The position numbers were made by a program, and so were the translations under genes. This document shows positions 56,977 to 63,918 of a stretch of 64,000 nucleotides of DNA, in pieces; position 1 is the stretch's first letter, and each line of letters starts with the position of its first letter. The stretch lies in contig NZ_JAUSSN010000006.1 in assembly GCF_030812335.1 (NCBI RefSeq), positions 62,001 to 126,000 of the forward strand, written 5' to 3'. The stretch is from Pseudarthrobacter oxydans. Its GTDB lineage: Bacteria > Actinomycetota > Actinomycetes > Actinomycetales > Micrococcaceae. The notes under the pieces are model-generated. The model searched no databases. It was not told the origin of the DNA and worked only from the letters and a program-made list of their open reading frames with translations.

Positions 56977-57330
56977 CTATTCGAGCTCCTGCAGAAACTC
57001 TCCAATGCTGGTGTGGAGTTGCCTGAGGCCGAGTGTTGTCAGGCTGAGAGTTGCCGAATCCGCGTCCTTGCTGATGTCCCGGAAGCGAAGAACCATCTCC
57101 GGGCGGTCCTCTTCTGCCGGGACGTAGCTCACTTCGATGAAAATTGAGTCGACCTGATCAGGGAAGCCGGCCAGGGCCCTGAACTGCGCGGCCGAGGCCG
57201 CGAATTCAGGGTTGTCGGATGGCCATGAGTGAGGCTCACAGTGCGAGTACAGACACCGCAGGGTCAGGCACTCGCCTCCGGCGCCATTGTGCTCGTCGCA
57301 CCACGGTTCACATGCTGACTTCGTGGTCAT
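56977..57330 (-). CDS. DUF6907-like small Cys/His-rich protein
   Basis: 117 residues from ATG 57330, with AGGAGG six bases upstream, a very strong site. N-terminal CEPWCDEHNGAGGECLTLRC and a following HCEPHSW give the C-x3-C and H spacing of DUF6907-type proteins from actinobacteria and their phages. The C-terminal half is an alpha/beta domain (VDSIFIEVSYVPAEEDRPEMVLRFRDI). May bind zinc (inference). Function unknown. Lies convergent to DUF2469 with a gap of 21 nt. Confidence 0.68.
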   Translation of the reverse strand: MTTKSACEPWCDEHNGAGGECLTLRCLYSHCEPHSWPSDNPEFAASAAQFRALAGFPDQVDSIFIEVSYVPAEEDRPEMVLRFRDISKDADSATLSLTTLGLRQLHTSIGEFLQELE

Positions 57331-57504
57331 GTTCGTCCTCCTTGTTCTGGAACAACTGATGATGTTCGCCGGCGGCCCGGCGGGCGCCGGCATTTGCAGG
57401 CTACGACGGTGCCACGACAATTTGTGCCGGTCTGGAGGTCTTTCATCTCTCCAGCGGCCGACGCAGGCAGCACACTCGATTCAATTCAAGTCGCGACGAG
57501 CGCC

Positions 57505-58326
57505 TCACGCGATACCGACCGCGTCGCGCATCTTGCCGAGTGCGGAAGCGCGGACGCGTTGGACCTTCGGACGCGAGAGTCCGAGGCGGTGTCCGACTTC
57601 GGAGTCGGGGATCGGGCCGTCATCGGAGAATCCGTAGGCGAGGCGGCAGACTTCCTCTTCCAGGTCGTCTACTGCGGCGAAGGCGGCTTCGACGAGGAGC
57701 CTGTCCTCGGCGTCGTCGTAGTAGTCCGGGCCGCAGACCTGAACCTCAAGTCGGCTGGGGCCGCCAATGCGGCCGTCGGCGTCGTCGCTCGGGCAGTCGA
57801 GGGAGTGGGTTCCCCGAAGGGCCTTAAGGACGGAGTTGAAGGTCTCCGGGGTCATGCTGTACTGCGGAGCAAGGCCGGCGCCCTTGACCGGGTCGCCGTC
57901 GGCCTTGCGGAGTATTGAGTAGAAGCGCTTCAGGGTCCGCTCGGGTACGTTCATGGCGACCGGAGCGATGACGGCTGTACTGATGGAGTTGGCGACGTAG
58001 CCCTCAACAGTGGCGGCGAGCCTTGAGTGTATGCCGTCGAGCTCGAAGGCATAGACAGCTTCCAGGAATCCCTCGACGGCGGCCATTCGGCGGTCGGCCG
58101 CGAGACCGGAGTCCCCGGGCCTGCCGGCCCAGGCGCCGCCGGCGTCACGGTACATGCCGGAGACCTTGCGAAGGGCGCAGGCGTACGCGTAAAGGAGCTT
58201 CAGGGTCGCAGCCTCGTCGCCGCGCTTAGCCGCGCGAATTGCCTCACGTTCCTTCTGCAGGGGAAGCTCGCCGGTCGTCACGCGGCGGTCGAAGATGTCA
58301 CAGAGGGCCTTGTCGATGTTGTGCAT
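57505..58326 (-). CDS. divergent sigma-70-like protein
   Basis: 273 residues from ATG 58326, with AGGAAA eight bases upstream. The N-terminal region (QKEREAIRAAKRGDEAATLKLLYAYACALRKVSG) resembles sigma region 1.2-2. The C-terminal ~60 residues resemble region 4: VDDLEEEVCRLAYGFSDDGPIPDSEVGHRLGLSRPKVQRVRASALGKMRD, a helix-turn-helix with IPDSEVGHRLGLSRPKVQRV. A middle part (ERTLKRFYSILRKADGDP) may match region 3. Typical of actinophage or element-encoded sigma proteins. May drive the element genes, several of which have a GGCGCC motif upstream. It could also be an HTH regulator. Confidence 0.68.
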   Translation of the reverse strand: MHNIDKALCDIFDRRVTTGELPLQKEREAIRAAKRGDEAATLKLLYAYACALRKVSGMYRDAGGAWAGRPGDSGLAADRRMAAVEGFLEAVYAFELDGIHSRLAATVEGYVANSISTAVIAPVAMNVPERTLKRFYSILRKADGDPVKGAGLAPQYSMTPETFNSVLKALRGTHSLDCPSDDADGRIGGPSRLEVQVCGPDYYDDAEDRLLVEAAFAAVDDLEEEVCRLAYGFSDDGPIPDSEVGHRLGLSRPKVQRVRASALGKMRDAVGIA

Positions 58327-58409
58327 GTTCTCGTTTCCTGTTCTGGCGTGAAGAGCCTGGCACGACGGGCGTTGGGGCTCGGGTGAGTGCTATAGTGAGA
58401 GGGTACTTG

Positions 58410-58425
58410 CGCAAGGCGCCTCGCG
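58410..58425. repeat. GGCGCC-centred palindrome, copy 1
   Basis: CGCA-AGGCGCCT-CGCG: an 8-bp perfect core with CGC/GCG arms. About 90 bp upstream of the sigma-like gene, overlapping the -35 position of a possible TATAGC promoter. Confidence 0.55.
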
Positions 58426-58777
58426 TGAAGCATAGTCGGGAAAGGGTTATTGAGCCGCAACACCGCCCGCGTTCGATGACGGTTTCACTCCGACGTAGCG
58501 CGGGGCGGACAACCCCGAAGCCGGGTTCGGAGGCGCCCAGGACCCGGAGCCGGATCTTTTCGCGGTCCGGACTCACGGCGAGGCAACCGGGCCGTCGGCG
58601 ATGGCCCGGCGGACCTTCCGGTCCCGGCCGGCGGACTGCGGTTGCCGGCCCCTTGCCGGAGTGCCCGCGATTCATTCGGCGCGACGGAAGTTCGTGACGA
58701 TTTTGCAATGGAAGGGCCTGCCCCGGCCCTAGTGCTCTCCTTGCTTGTGGCCTAGACTTGCGCCGAGGGCTCAAGCA

Positions 58778-58791
58778 GTGGGGCGCCTCAC
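58778..58791. repeat. GGCGCC-centred palindrome, copy 2
   Basis: GTGGGGCGCCTCAC; reading on gives CTCACGC like the other copies. 36 bp upstream of the small plus-strand gene. Confidence 0.55.
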
Positions 58792-58826
58792 GCAAGAAAT
58801 ATCGGTACACCTGGGGGGTATCGCCG

Positions 58827-58997
58827 ATGAGTGAAATGACAGGGCCGGAGCCGTCCCGCGAGTGCGCGGAGGACGACGAATCTCTTCTGGGGAAGGTTCC
58901 AGAGGGGTATGTCGTCCTCCCCGTCCCCGAAGCTCCCGGCCACTGGATCGCCGTCTTTACGGACGGCTCCTATGTGAGGGACTGGGTGCCGTCCTAG
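58827..58997 (+). CDS. small hypothetical protein of the insert
   Basis: 56 residues from ATG 58827, GGGGGGT eight bases upstream. Acidic N-terminus (ECAEDDESLL), then GYVVLPVPEAPGHWIAVFTDGSYVRDWVPS. No family known. A palindromic motif lies 36 bp upstream. Only gene of the insert on the plus strand. Could be a small regulatory or antitoxin-like protein, but nothing in the sequence proves that. Confidence 0.5.
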   Translation: MSEMTGPEPSRECAEDDESLLGKVPEGYVVLPVPEAPGHWIAVFTDGSYVRDWVPS

Positions 58998-59246
58998 GGC
59001 CCGGGAAGCGGCTCCCCGGCGTCGGCAGGGTCTCGTCGACGTGATGGTCGTTGATTCTCCGGGGAGCGTTGTTTCCAGGCAGCGCTCGGCCCGTCGAAGC
59101 CTCACAGGAAGCTGAGCAAAGGGCTCGACGGTACAACCGCTTTGTCATTCCGGGGGTGTCTCAGGTCAAGGGACTAGCTGCGGTCCCTGGCAGATGGCGG
59201 GGAGCTTCCGGCGGCCAAATCACCGGATCTCCGAACACTATCCTTT

Positions 59247-59262
59247 CGGAAGGCGCCTTACG
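59247..59262. repeat. GGCGCC-centred palindrome, copy 3
   Basis: CGGAAGGCGCCTTACG, one mismatch in 16 bp. Immediately past the 3' end of the LAGLIDADG gene, not upstream of a gene on either strand nearby. Confidence 0.55.
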
Positions 59263-59266
59263 CGGA

Positions 59267-59662
59267 TCACTCCGGCTTCAGGATGCCGGCGGGTCTGGTC
59301 ACTCGGGGGCCGGGAGTTGAGGCTCCCGGTTTGGAGACCGGGGCCTGAGCAGGGAAGGCAACGACGCCGAGGACTTCGGCAATCTTCGCCGAACGGCGGG
59401 CGCCCATATGGGGCAGGACTTCCCGCATGATCTCGGCGGCCCGGGGACCGGAGATTTCGGAGTGCCAGGTCGCCTTGACCGGTGCGGGGTGAAGGGACAA
59501 GCGAAGCGTCGTGTCCATGAGGGACGCTGCGCGCCCGACCACGTCCCGGTCGGTCATGGCAAGTCGGATGCGAGGATACTTCCCGCAGTGGGCATCGAAG
59601 GTGCCTTCACCTTCCAGGAGTCCGGCCAGCCAGAGCAGGTCGTCTCGGTCGCCGTGGATCAT
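59267..59662 (-). CDS. LAGLIDADG homing endonuclease-like protein
   Basis: 131 residues from ATG 59662, with AAGGAG nine bases upstream; a longer TTG form (59692) has no better site. Residues 9-20 read LLWLAGLLEGEG, a LAGLIDADG helix ending with the acidic metal-binding residue; the FDAH and RLAMTDRDVVGRAASLM segments follow the usual order. Only one such motif is present, so it would act as a homodimer cutting a palindromic site, if active. The C-terminal 35 residues are Pro-rich. Not inside an intron or intein here. Confidence 0.72.
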   Translation of the reverse strand: MIHGDRDDLLWLAGLLEGEGTFDAHCGKYPRIRLAMTDRDVVGRAASLMDTTLRLSLHPAPVKATWHSEISGPRAAEIMREVLPHMGARRSAKIAEVLGVVAFPAQAPVSKPGASTPGPRVTRPAGILKPE

Positions 59663-59999
59663 TTCGCAGTGCTCCTTCGGAATGGTGGCCAATGGTCTTT
59701 GCCGTGATGCCGACAGCTTGGCGACGGTCGCCCCAGCGCCGGCGCCGAGCGAATTCTCCCCGCCAGGCAGGGATGCAACACCGGCAGTGTCCGGATGGCG
59801 GCCGCGGCCGGCGAGACGGGGGGCTAACGATCTTCCCTTGCGCGAGGCGCCCTACGCCTCAACCCGTATCAGGCTGGGTGGTCGCTCCGGGACGTCTCCT
59901 GCTTGGTCCTTCAGCTGGACAAAGCAGAAGGGGGCCAGGGAGCGTCTGTCTGCTCAGCCGGGAAGGCCCGGAGAATCGATGGTGACGAGGGGGCGCAAG
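59663..59999. other. 337-bp region of the insert without a supported gene
   Basis: Between LAGLIDADG and the next minus-strand gene. Holds palindrome copy 4 (59840-59857). Overlapping open frames have no ribosome site. Nothing else seen. Confidence 0.5.
59840..59857. repeat. GGCGCC-centred palindrome, copy 4
   Basis: GCGCGAGGCGCCCTACGC, with outer GCG/CGC arms paired and the middle degraded. Preceded by CTTGCGC as in copy 1. About 180 bp upstream of the LAGLIDADG start on the minus strand. Confidence 0.5.
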
Positions 60000-60620
60000 T
60001 TACCTACTGTGCGTCGCTTCGTGCCTCGAAGGGCTGCCTCCGTGGCGCTCCGCCTCGTCGGCGACGAGGCTGGCGCGTTCACACATATCGCGGAGGGCCG
60101 TGGCGATCCGCCTGCGGTCCTTCGCGGCGAGGTCGTCCAGGGCAATTCGGCGTAGGAACGTCCCGACCAGGGCGGCGGCGGACTCGACGACCTCGGGGTC
60201 GGAGATAGGGGCTCCCGCGCCGAAGAGGGCTAGGGTTTCGCTGTTCCGCTCGCGCTTTTCGACCGACCGTTCACGGGGGCTCGCCGAGCGGAGACCGAGC
60301 TCTTCCAAGGCCCCGTCATCCAGGCGATCGCGAAGGACGTTTCCGGTGTGATAGCGGATAGCCGCCTGGATCGTAGAGAGGTCGCTGCCGGGGACGCTCG
60401 CCTGACTCATGACCTCGCGGACCCAACTGCGGTAAGCATAGGTCCGGCCAAGCCAGTCTGGAGCCCCCTCGCGGGTGAAGAAGTGCTCGCGTGCCGATAT
60501 GAAGGCGCGAGCGGTCTCTCGGAGTGTCTCGGTCCGCTCGTTGTCGGCGACGGTGTAATAGCGCCTCAGCGAGCTCACAGCTTGGCTCTGCAAGTCGTTG
60601 AGGGCGGTAGTCGAATTCAT
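60000..60620 (-). CDS. hypothetical protein of the insert
   Basis: 206 residues from ATG 60620; ribosome site weak. Mostly helical and charged. N-terminal NDLQSQAVSSLRRYYTVADNERTETLRETARAFISAREHFFTREGAPDWLGRTYAYRSWVREVMSQASVPGSDLSTIQAAIRYHTGNVLRDRL, split by nothing obvious; then ELGLRSASPRERSVEKRERN. The IQAAIRYHTGNVLRDRL-type segment is seen in actinobacterial plasmid and phage proteins of unknown role. No HTH was recognised. A palindromic motif at 60638-60655 lies about 20 bp upstream of the ATG, where an operator would overlap the promoter, so autoregulation is possible (inference). Confidence 0.6.
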   Translation of the reverse strand: MNSTTALNDLQSQAVSSLRRYYTVADNERTETLRETARAFISAREHFFTREGAPDWLGRTYAYRSWVREVMSQASVPGSDLSTIQAAIRYHTGNVLRDRLDDGALEELGLRSASPRERSVEKRERNSETLALFGAGAPISDPEVVESAAALVGTFLRRIALDDLAAKDRRRIATALRDMCERASLVADEAERHGGSPSRHEATHSR

Positions 60621-60637
60621 GTACCCACGGTAAACCG

Positions 60638-60655
60638 AGCGAGGCGTCTTACGCT
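60638..60655. repeat. GGCGCC-related palindrome, copy 5
   Basis: AGCGAGGCGTCTTACGCT has one central change (GGCGTC) but keeps both GCG/CGC arms. About 20 bp upstream of the start of the 206-residue gene. Confidence 0.5.
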
Positions 60656-60855
60656 AGTCGTCAAGAGACGAAAGATAAGGCGCGCCCGATCCGCCCGATC
60701 CGCCGGAACCGCCTTCGCCGTGTCCTGGTAGATGATCCCGTTCCGTGCGCGCAAGACCCTGTCTTGGTTCCGCGTCCCGCGGCAACTTTCGGAAGTTACC
60801 CACATAGGGCAGTGAGCTCCTGTGCCGTTGCCCCGTTCGGGAACACGCTGGTTCC

Positions 60856-61212
60856 ATGAGAGCAAAGGACGTGCTGGGCCGGCGCGGGGAGGAACTCGCG
60901 GCCGCCTACCTCAAGGCCCAGGGGATGCGGATCGTGGACCGCAACTGGCGGTGTCCCGAAGGTGAAATCGACATCGTCGCGCTCGACGGCGACACCCTGG
61001 TCATCGCCGAAGTGAAAACGCGCAAGTCCCTCGCGTACGGGCATCCGTTCGAGGCCGTCGGCGTGGACAAGCTGGCCCGGCTTCACCGGCTGGGCTCTGC
61101 GTGGTGCCGCGACCATGAACTCCGGATGCCGCTGCGCCGGGTCGATGTGATCGCCGTGCTCGACGACGGCGTTGGCGACCCCGCCGTGGAGCACCTCAAA
61201 GGGGTGGGTTAG
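60856..61212 (+). CDS. yraN: UPF0102 family protein YraN (endonuclease-like)
   Basis: 118 residues. RecB-like nuclease-fold protein: LGRRGEELAAAYLKAQGMRIVDRNWRCPEGEIDIVALDGDTLVIAEVKTRKS, split as GRRGEELA, GEIDIVA and VIAEVKTRKS, the E-x-D...E-x-K catalytic pattern. UPF0102 members are thought to act on DNA, and commonly precede the comM-dprA genes. Here the TTG of truncated comM follows immediately. Left side borders the accessory insert. Confidence 0.92.
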   Translation: MRAKDVLGRRGEELAAAYLKAQGMRIVDRNWRCPEGEIDIVALDGDTLVIAEVKTRKSLAYGHPFEAVGVDKLARLHRLGSAWCRDHELRMPLRRVDVIAVLDDGVGDPAVEHLKGVG

Positions 61213-61473
61213 TTGGCACTCGGCCGGACCTACGCGGTGGCCCTCGTCGGCCTGAACGGCTACATCGTCGAAGTGGAGGCCGACATCGGGCAGACGCTGC
61301 CGGCGTTCATCATTCTGGGGCTTCCGGATGCTTCGCTCAACGAGGCCAAGGAACGGATCCGCTCGGCCGCCCAGAACTCCGGGATACCACTAAGCCGCCG
61401 GAAGATCACGGCCAACCTCATCCCGGCGTCGTTGCCCAAACGCGGCTCCGGCTTCGATCTGTCGAACCTCTAA
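61213..61473 (+). pseudogene. comM: 5' fragment of comM/yifB (Mg chelatase-like), interrupted by an integrated element
   Basis: 86 codons from TTG 61213 versus about 510 in intact proteins. The fragment matches the start of YifB/ComM: RTYAVALVGLNGYIVEVEADIGQTLPAFIILGLPDASLNEAKERIRSAAQNSGIPLSRRKITANLIPASLPKRGSGFDL, seen as a continuous family match up to about 61460. It then reads SNL and stops, where the family continues with an Ala-rich helix. The next gene is a large serine recombinase, so insertion is the likely reason. The rest of comM must be beyond the window. Confidence 0.85.
61455..61473. other. probable attL junction region
   Basis: The comM reading frame matches its family through GSGFDL (to about 61460) and diverges after. 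Serine integrases recombine at short sites with a two-base core, usually beside the integrase gene, so the crossover should be in this stretch. The exact core cannot be found without the attR or an empty site. Confidence 0.5.
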
Positions 61474-61476
61474 GCT
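61471..61476 (+). promoter_or_regulatory. -10-like box upstream of the integrase
   Basis: TAAGCT stands nine bases before ATG 61486, giving a very short leader. Confidence 0.35.
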
Positions 61477-61485
61477 GGACACACT

Positions 61486-62997
61486 ATGAACAGCCCAAGG
61501 AAAGCCGGAATCTACACCAGGATCAGCAACGACAAAGAAGGCGCAGGCCTCGGCGTCGCGCGACAGGCTGAGGACTGCCAGGAATTGGCCGCCGAGCTCG
61601 GCTGGGACGTAGTCACCGTCTACGAGGACAACGACATCAGCGCGTACCAGCGCAAAAGGGCCCGAACCGGCTACCAGCAGATGTTAGTCGATCTTGAATC
61701 CGGCAGGACCAACGCCGTCCTTGCCTGGCACACCGACCGGCTGCACCGCCGTAACGCAGAGCTGGAAAAGTTCATCGACCTCATAGAGCGGACCGGGGCG
61801 AAGGTTTCCACTGTGCGGGGCGGACAGGTCGATCTGGCAACCCCTGACGGGCGCATGATGGCCCGGATGCTGGGCTCGATCGCTCAGCGGGAGGTGGAGC
61901 ACGGCCAGGATCGCGTTAGACGGGCTAAAGAGCAGGCAGCCAAGGCAGGCAAGTGGAGGGGAGGCCCTCGCCCCTTTGGATACGAAACGGACGGCCTGAC
62001 CATCCGCGAGATAGAGGCCGCAGCAGTGAAGCGGGCAGCAGACAACCTCATTGCCGGACAATCTCTCCGTTCCATCGCCTCCGAGCTGACCGCCCAGGGC
62101 CACCGCACGACGTCTACTAAGTCCCTCCGTCTGGACGAAATCAACCTCAGAAACATCCTGCTCAGGCCACGCAACGCCGGATTTTCCGAATTGCGCGGCG
62201 AAATCATCGGTAAGGCCCAGTGGCCGGGCATCCTCACAGAGGAAACGTGGCGCGCCGCCGTGTCTATCCTCAAAGACCCTGCCCGCCGCACCACGACCGG
62301 CAGCACACCAAAATGGCTCGGATCCAATCTCTTCCTCTGCGGTGTTTGCAAAACCCCCGTCCGCGCCAGCATGTCCGGCGACAGACGGCGCGTCTACCGA
62401 TGCACCAACGGCTCACACGTCACACGGACGCTAGCAGCCGTCGACGAAGTCGTGAACCGCGTCATCGTCAACGTCCTCAGGCAACCGGAAACAGCGGGAC
62501 TGCTCTCCAGCGAGACCACCACAGACAACGTGGGCCCGCTCCGGGAGGAAGCGGCCGCGCTCCGGGCACGCCGGGACCAGCTCGCGCTCGACTATGCAGA
62601 GGGCAACCTGAACGGACAGCAAGTAAAGATCGCAACGGGGCGCATGGACAGCAGAATCCTGGAGCTGGAATCCCAGCTAGCAGAGGCAGGGCGGGCGGCA
62701 GGCCTCGCGGACCTACTCGCAGCACCGGACACAGCGCAATTCTTCCTTGAAGCCCCGCTGGGACGCCGCCGCGCCGTCATCAACGCGCTGGCAACCGTGA
62801 GTCTCCTCCCGCAGAAGCGCGGCAGGCCCAAAGGATGGTCGCCGGAGAGGACTATTTCGATCCCGAATCAGTCAGCGTCACACCCAAAGGAGTCCAGAGG
62901 TGAGTGCACGCACAATCCGCGTCACCTGTCCCGGCGACAACGGCCGCGGGCACGAGACCCGACCCTCCAACATAGTGCGGTTCTTCTTCGTCGATGA
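61486..62997 (+). CDS. large serine recombinase (integrase), C-terminus apparently frameshifted
   Basis: 503 residues as read. Catalytic N-terminal domain: GIYTRISNDKEGAGLGVARQ with Ser14 as likely nucleophile, YEDNDISAYQ, VLAWHTDRLHRR, GRMMARMLGSIAQREVE. The recombinase domain follows (RPFGYETDG, LRPRNAGFSELRGEIIG). A zinc-ribbon is seen with FLCGVCKTPV and YRCTNGSHVT, then a coiled coil (residues ~345-400). Up to GRPKGW the sequence is typical. After that the frame gives SPERTISIPNQS..., while a shift of one base at about 62842-62844 reads GEDYFDPESVSVTPKGVQR and stops at 62901-62903, a natural integrase end. That would also create a GTGA junction with the next gene. Confidence 0.9.
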   Translation: MNSPRKAGIYTRISNDKEGAGLGVARQAEDCQELAAELGWDVVTVYEDNDISAYQRKRARTGYQQMLVDLESGRTNAVLAWHTDRLHRRNAELEKFIDLIERTGAKVSTVRGGQVDLATPDGRMMARMLGSIAQREVEHGQDRVRRAKEQAAKAGKWRGGPRPFGYETDGLTIREIEAAAVKRAADNLIAGQSLRSIASELTAQGHRTTSTKSLRLDEINLRNILLRPRNAGFSELRGEIIGKAQWPGILTEETWRAAVSILKDPARRTTTGSTPKWLGSNLFLCGVCKTPVRASMSGDRRRVYRCTNGSHVTRTLAAVDEVVNRVIVNVLRQPETAGLLSSETTTDNVGPLREEAAALRARRDQLALDYAEGNLNGQQVKIATGRMDSRILELESQLAEAGRAAGLADLLAAPDTAQFFLEAPLGRRRAVINALATVSLLPQKRGRPKGWSPERTISIPNQSASHPKESRGECTHNPRHLSRRQRPRARDPTLQHSAVLLRR

Positions 62998-63340
62998 GAG
63001 CAGCGCCAACGTGGGTGCCGGGGTCACGCCAGGATGGCATGACACAACTGGCCTTTCACGCAGCCAACGCCCGGAGAAGCTTGCCCGGCGTTCCACCTTG
63101 GATGCATGGAACTACGACTACAACACTGATGTGGGAAGGGAACATGTGGATTCCCTCGAACCCGGCGTGACGTGGCAGACCGACATGAACCGGGTCTACA
63201 AGTGCACGATCTGCCGCGACAACGTACAGGTAGCCGACTTTGCAAAGCTGTGCCGGATCCTGGATACGCTCCTAGCCAACAGCGTGGAAGCGCTGACTCT
63301 CGCCCGCCTCAGGGCCATCTACGAAACCTATAGCGTTTAG
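62900..63340 (+). CDS. hypothetical phage-type protein
   Basis: 146 residues from GTG 62900, with AAAGGAG seven bases upstream. The overlap with the integrase as read is 98 nt, but only four bases (GTGA) if the integrase frame is corrected. Contains a CTIC motif (VYKCTICRDNVQVADFAKLCRILDTL) and may bind metal. No named family. Second gene of the integrated element. Confidence 0.65.
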   Translation: MSARTIRVTCPGDNGRGHETRPSNIVRFFFVDESSANVGAGVTPGWHDTTGLSRSQRPEKLARRSTLDAWNYDYNTDVGREHVDSLEPGVTWQTDMNRVYKCTICRDNVQVADFAKLCRILDTLLANSVEALTLARLRAIYETYSV

Positions 63341-63457
63341 AAGCTACCCAACCGGGTTTGCTGCTATAGGCTGGTAGCGAGACGGCGGGAGCTCCTTACC
63401 CCCGCCACCAGGCCTGTGCACAGTGGGCGCGATTTTTCGTGCCCACGGAGGCTCAAA

Positions 63458-63703
63458 TTGTCCTGGACTCATGAACGTGCCCGCGTCGCCGCGTTATCCC
63501 GCGACCGCAAGCCGGACGACCCCGAACTGCAGGGCGCCCGGCAGCGACTCAAAGCCGCGCGGCTGGAAGACCACGTCCGCAAGACCGTCGCGGCCTGGCC
63601 ACCGCTGGACCAGTCCCAGCTAGACGCTATAGCCGTTCTGCTACGCCCGGTCCCTGCGGTTGAGGCCGAGGCCGAGGCCGCCGGTGGCGGTGATGTCGCA
63701 TGA
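63458..63703 (+). CDS. small phage-type protein
   Basis: 81 residues from TTG 63458, with GGAGG six bases upstream. SWTHERARVAALSRDRKPDDPELQGARQRLKAARLEDHVRKTVAAWPPLDQSQLDAIAVLLRP is a pattern common in actinobacterial prophages and integrative elements near the integrase; function unknown. Seen as SWTHERARVAALSRDRKPDD and later AARLEDHVRKTV. ATGA overlap with the next gene. Confidence 0.72.
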   Translation: MSWTHERARVAALSRDRKPDDPELQGARQRLKAARLEDHVRKTVAAWPPLDQSQLDAIAVLLRPVPAVEAEAEAAGGGDVA

Positions 63704-63918
63704 AGGCAGAGATACGGCGCCCTGCTCACCCGAACGAAAAGTTCATCGCCCAGGTCGATGTGTGGATTCTCGCTCACAGCCACGGGCGCTGCTCCACAGC
63801 GTCTGTCCGAGCAACACAGGATCTCAGTAAAAGGGACCTCTACAACCGCAGCGGCGAAGCCCATTCAGACCATGGCAGAGATGGCACCGTCATAGCGGCC
63901 GATGGCGTGGTCCAATGA
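63700..63918 (+). CDS. hypothetical protein of the integrated element
   Basis: 72 residues. ATG 63700 overlaps the previous stop; its own TGA overlaps the next ATG (63915). No recognised family, membrane segment or signal. Tight coupling on both sides is the main reason to accept it as a gene. Confidence 0.55.
   Translation: MKAEIRRPAHPNEKFIAQVDVWILAHSHGRCSTASVRATQDLSKRDLYNRSGEAHSDHGRDGTVIAADGVVQ

Larger units (their letters stand above)
58327..58826. other. 500-bp divergent region of the insert
   Basis: No gene is supported. Between the sigma-like gene and the small plus-strand gene. Holds two copies of the GGCGCC palindrome (58410-58425 and 58778-58791), a TATAGC/TAGTGAG-type -10 region on the minus strand near 58390, TAGACT at 58753-58758 on the plus strand, and GC-rich inverted patches between about 58560 and 58700. 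Two overlapping open frames exist but have no start or ribosome site. Confidence 0.5.
56956..60855. mobile_element. accessory insert between DUF2469 and yraN
   Basis: DUF2469 and yraN are next to each other in related actinobacteria; here about 3.9 kb lies between. Contents: five small genes, four on the minus strand, all with no counterpart in the core block (DUF6907-like, sigma-like, small ORF, LAGLIDADG, unknown), plus five near-palindromic GGCGCC-centred motifs. No integrase, transposase or obvious direct repeats were seen at the edges, so how it moved is unknown. Boundaries are approximate. Confidence 0.6.

Noticed and set aside
58239..58697. 152-residue plus-strand frame over the sigma-like gene's 5' region
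   Set aside because: Overlaps the sigma-like gene in antisense, then passes through GC-rich repeats. No start signal is seen.
58440..58757. Possible structured RNA gene in the insert's GC-rich gap
   Set aside because: Several GC-rich inverted patches exist, but no conserved fold or terminator could be made out by eye, so no RNA gene is claimed.
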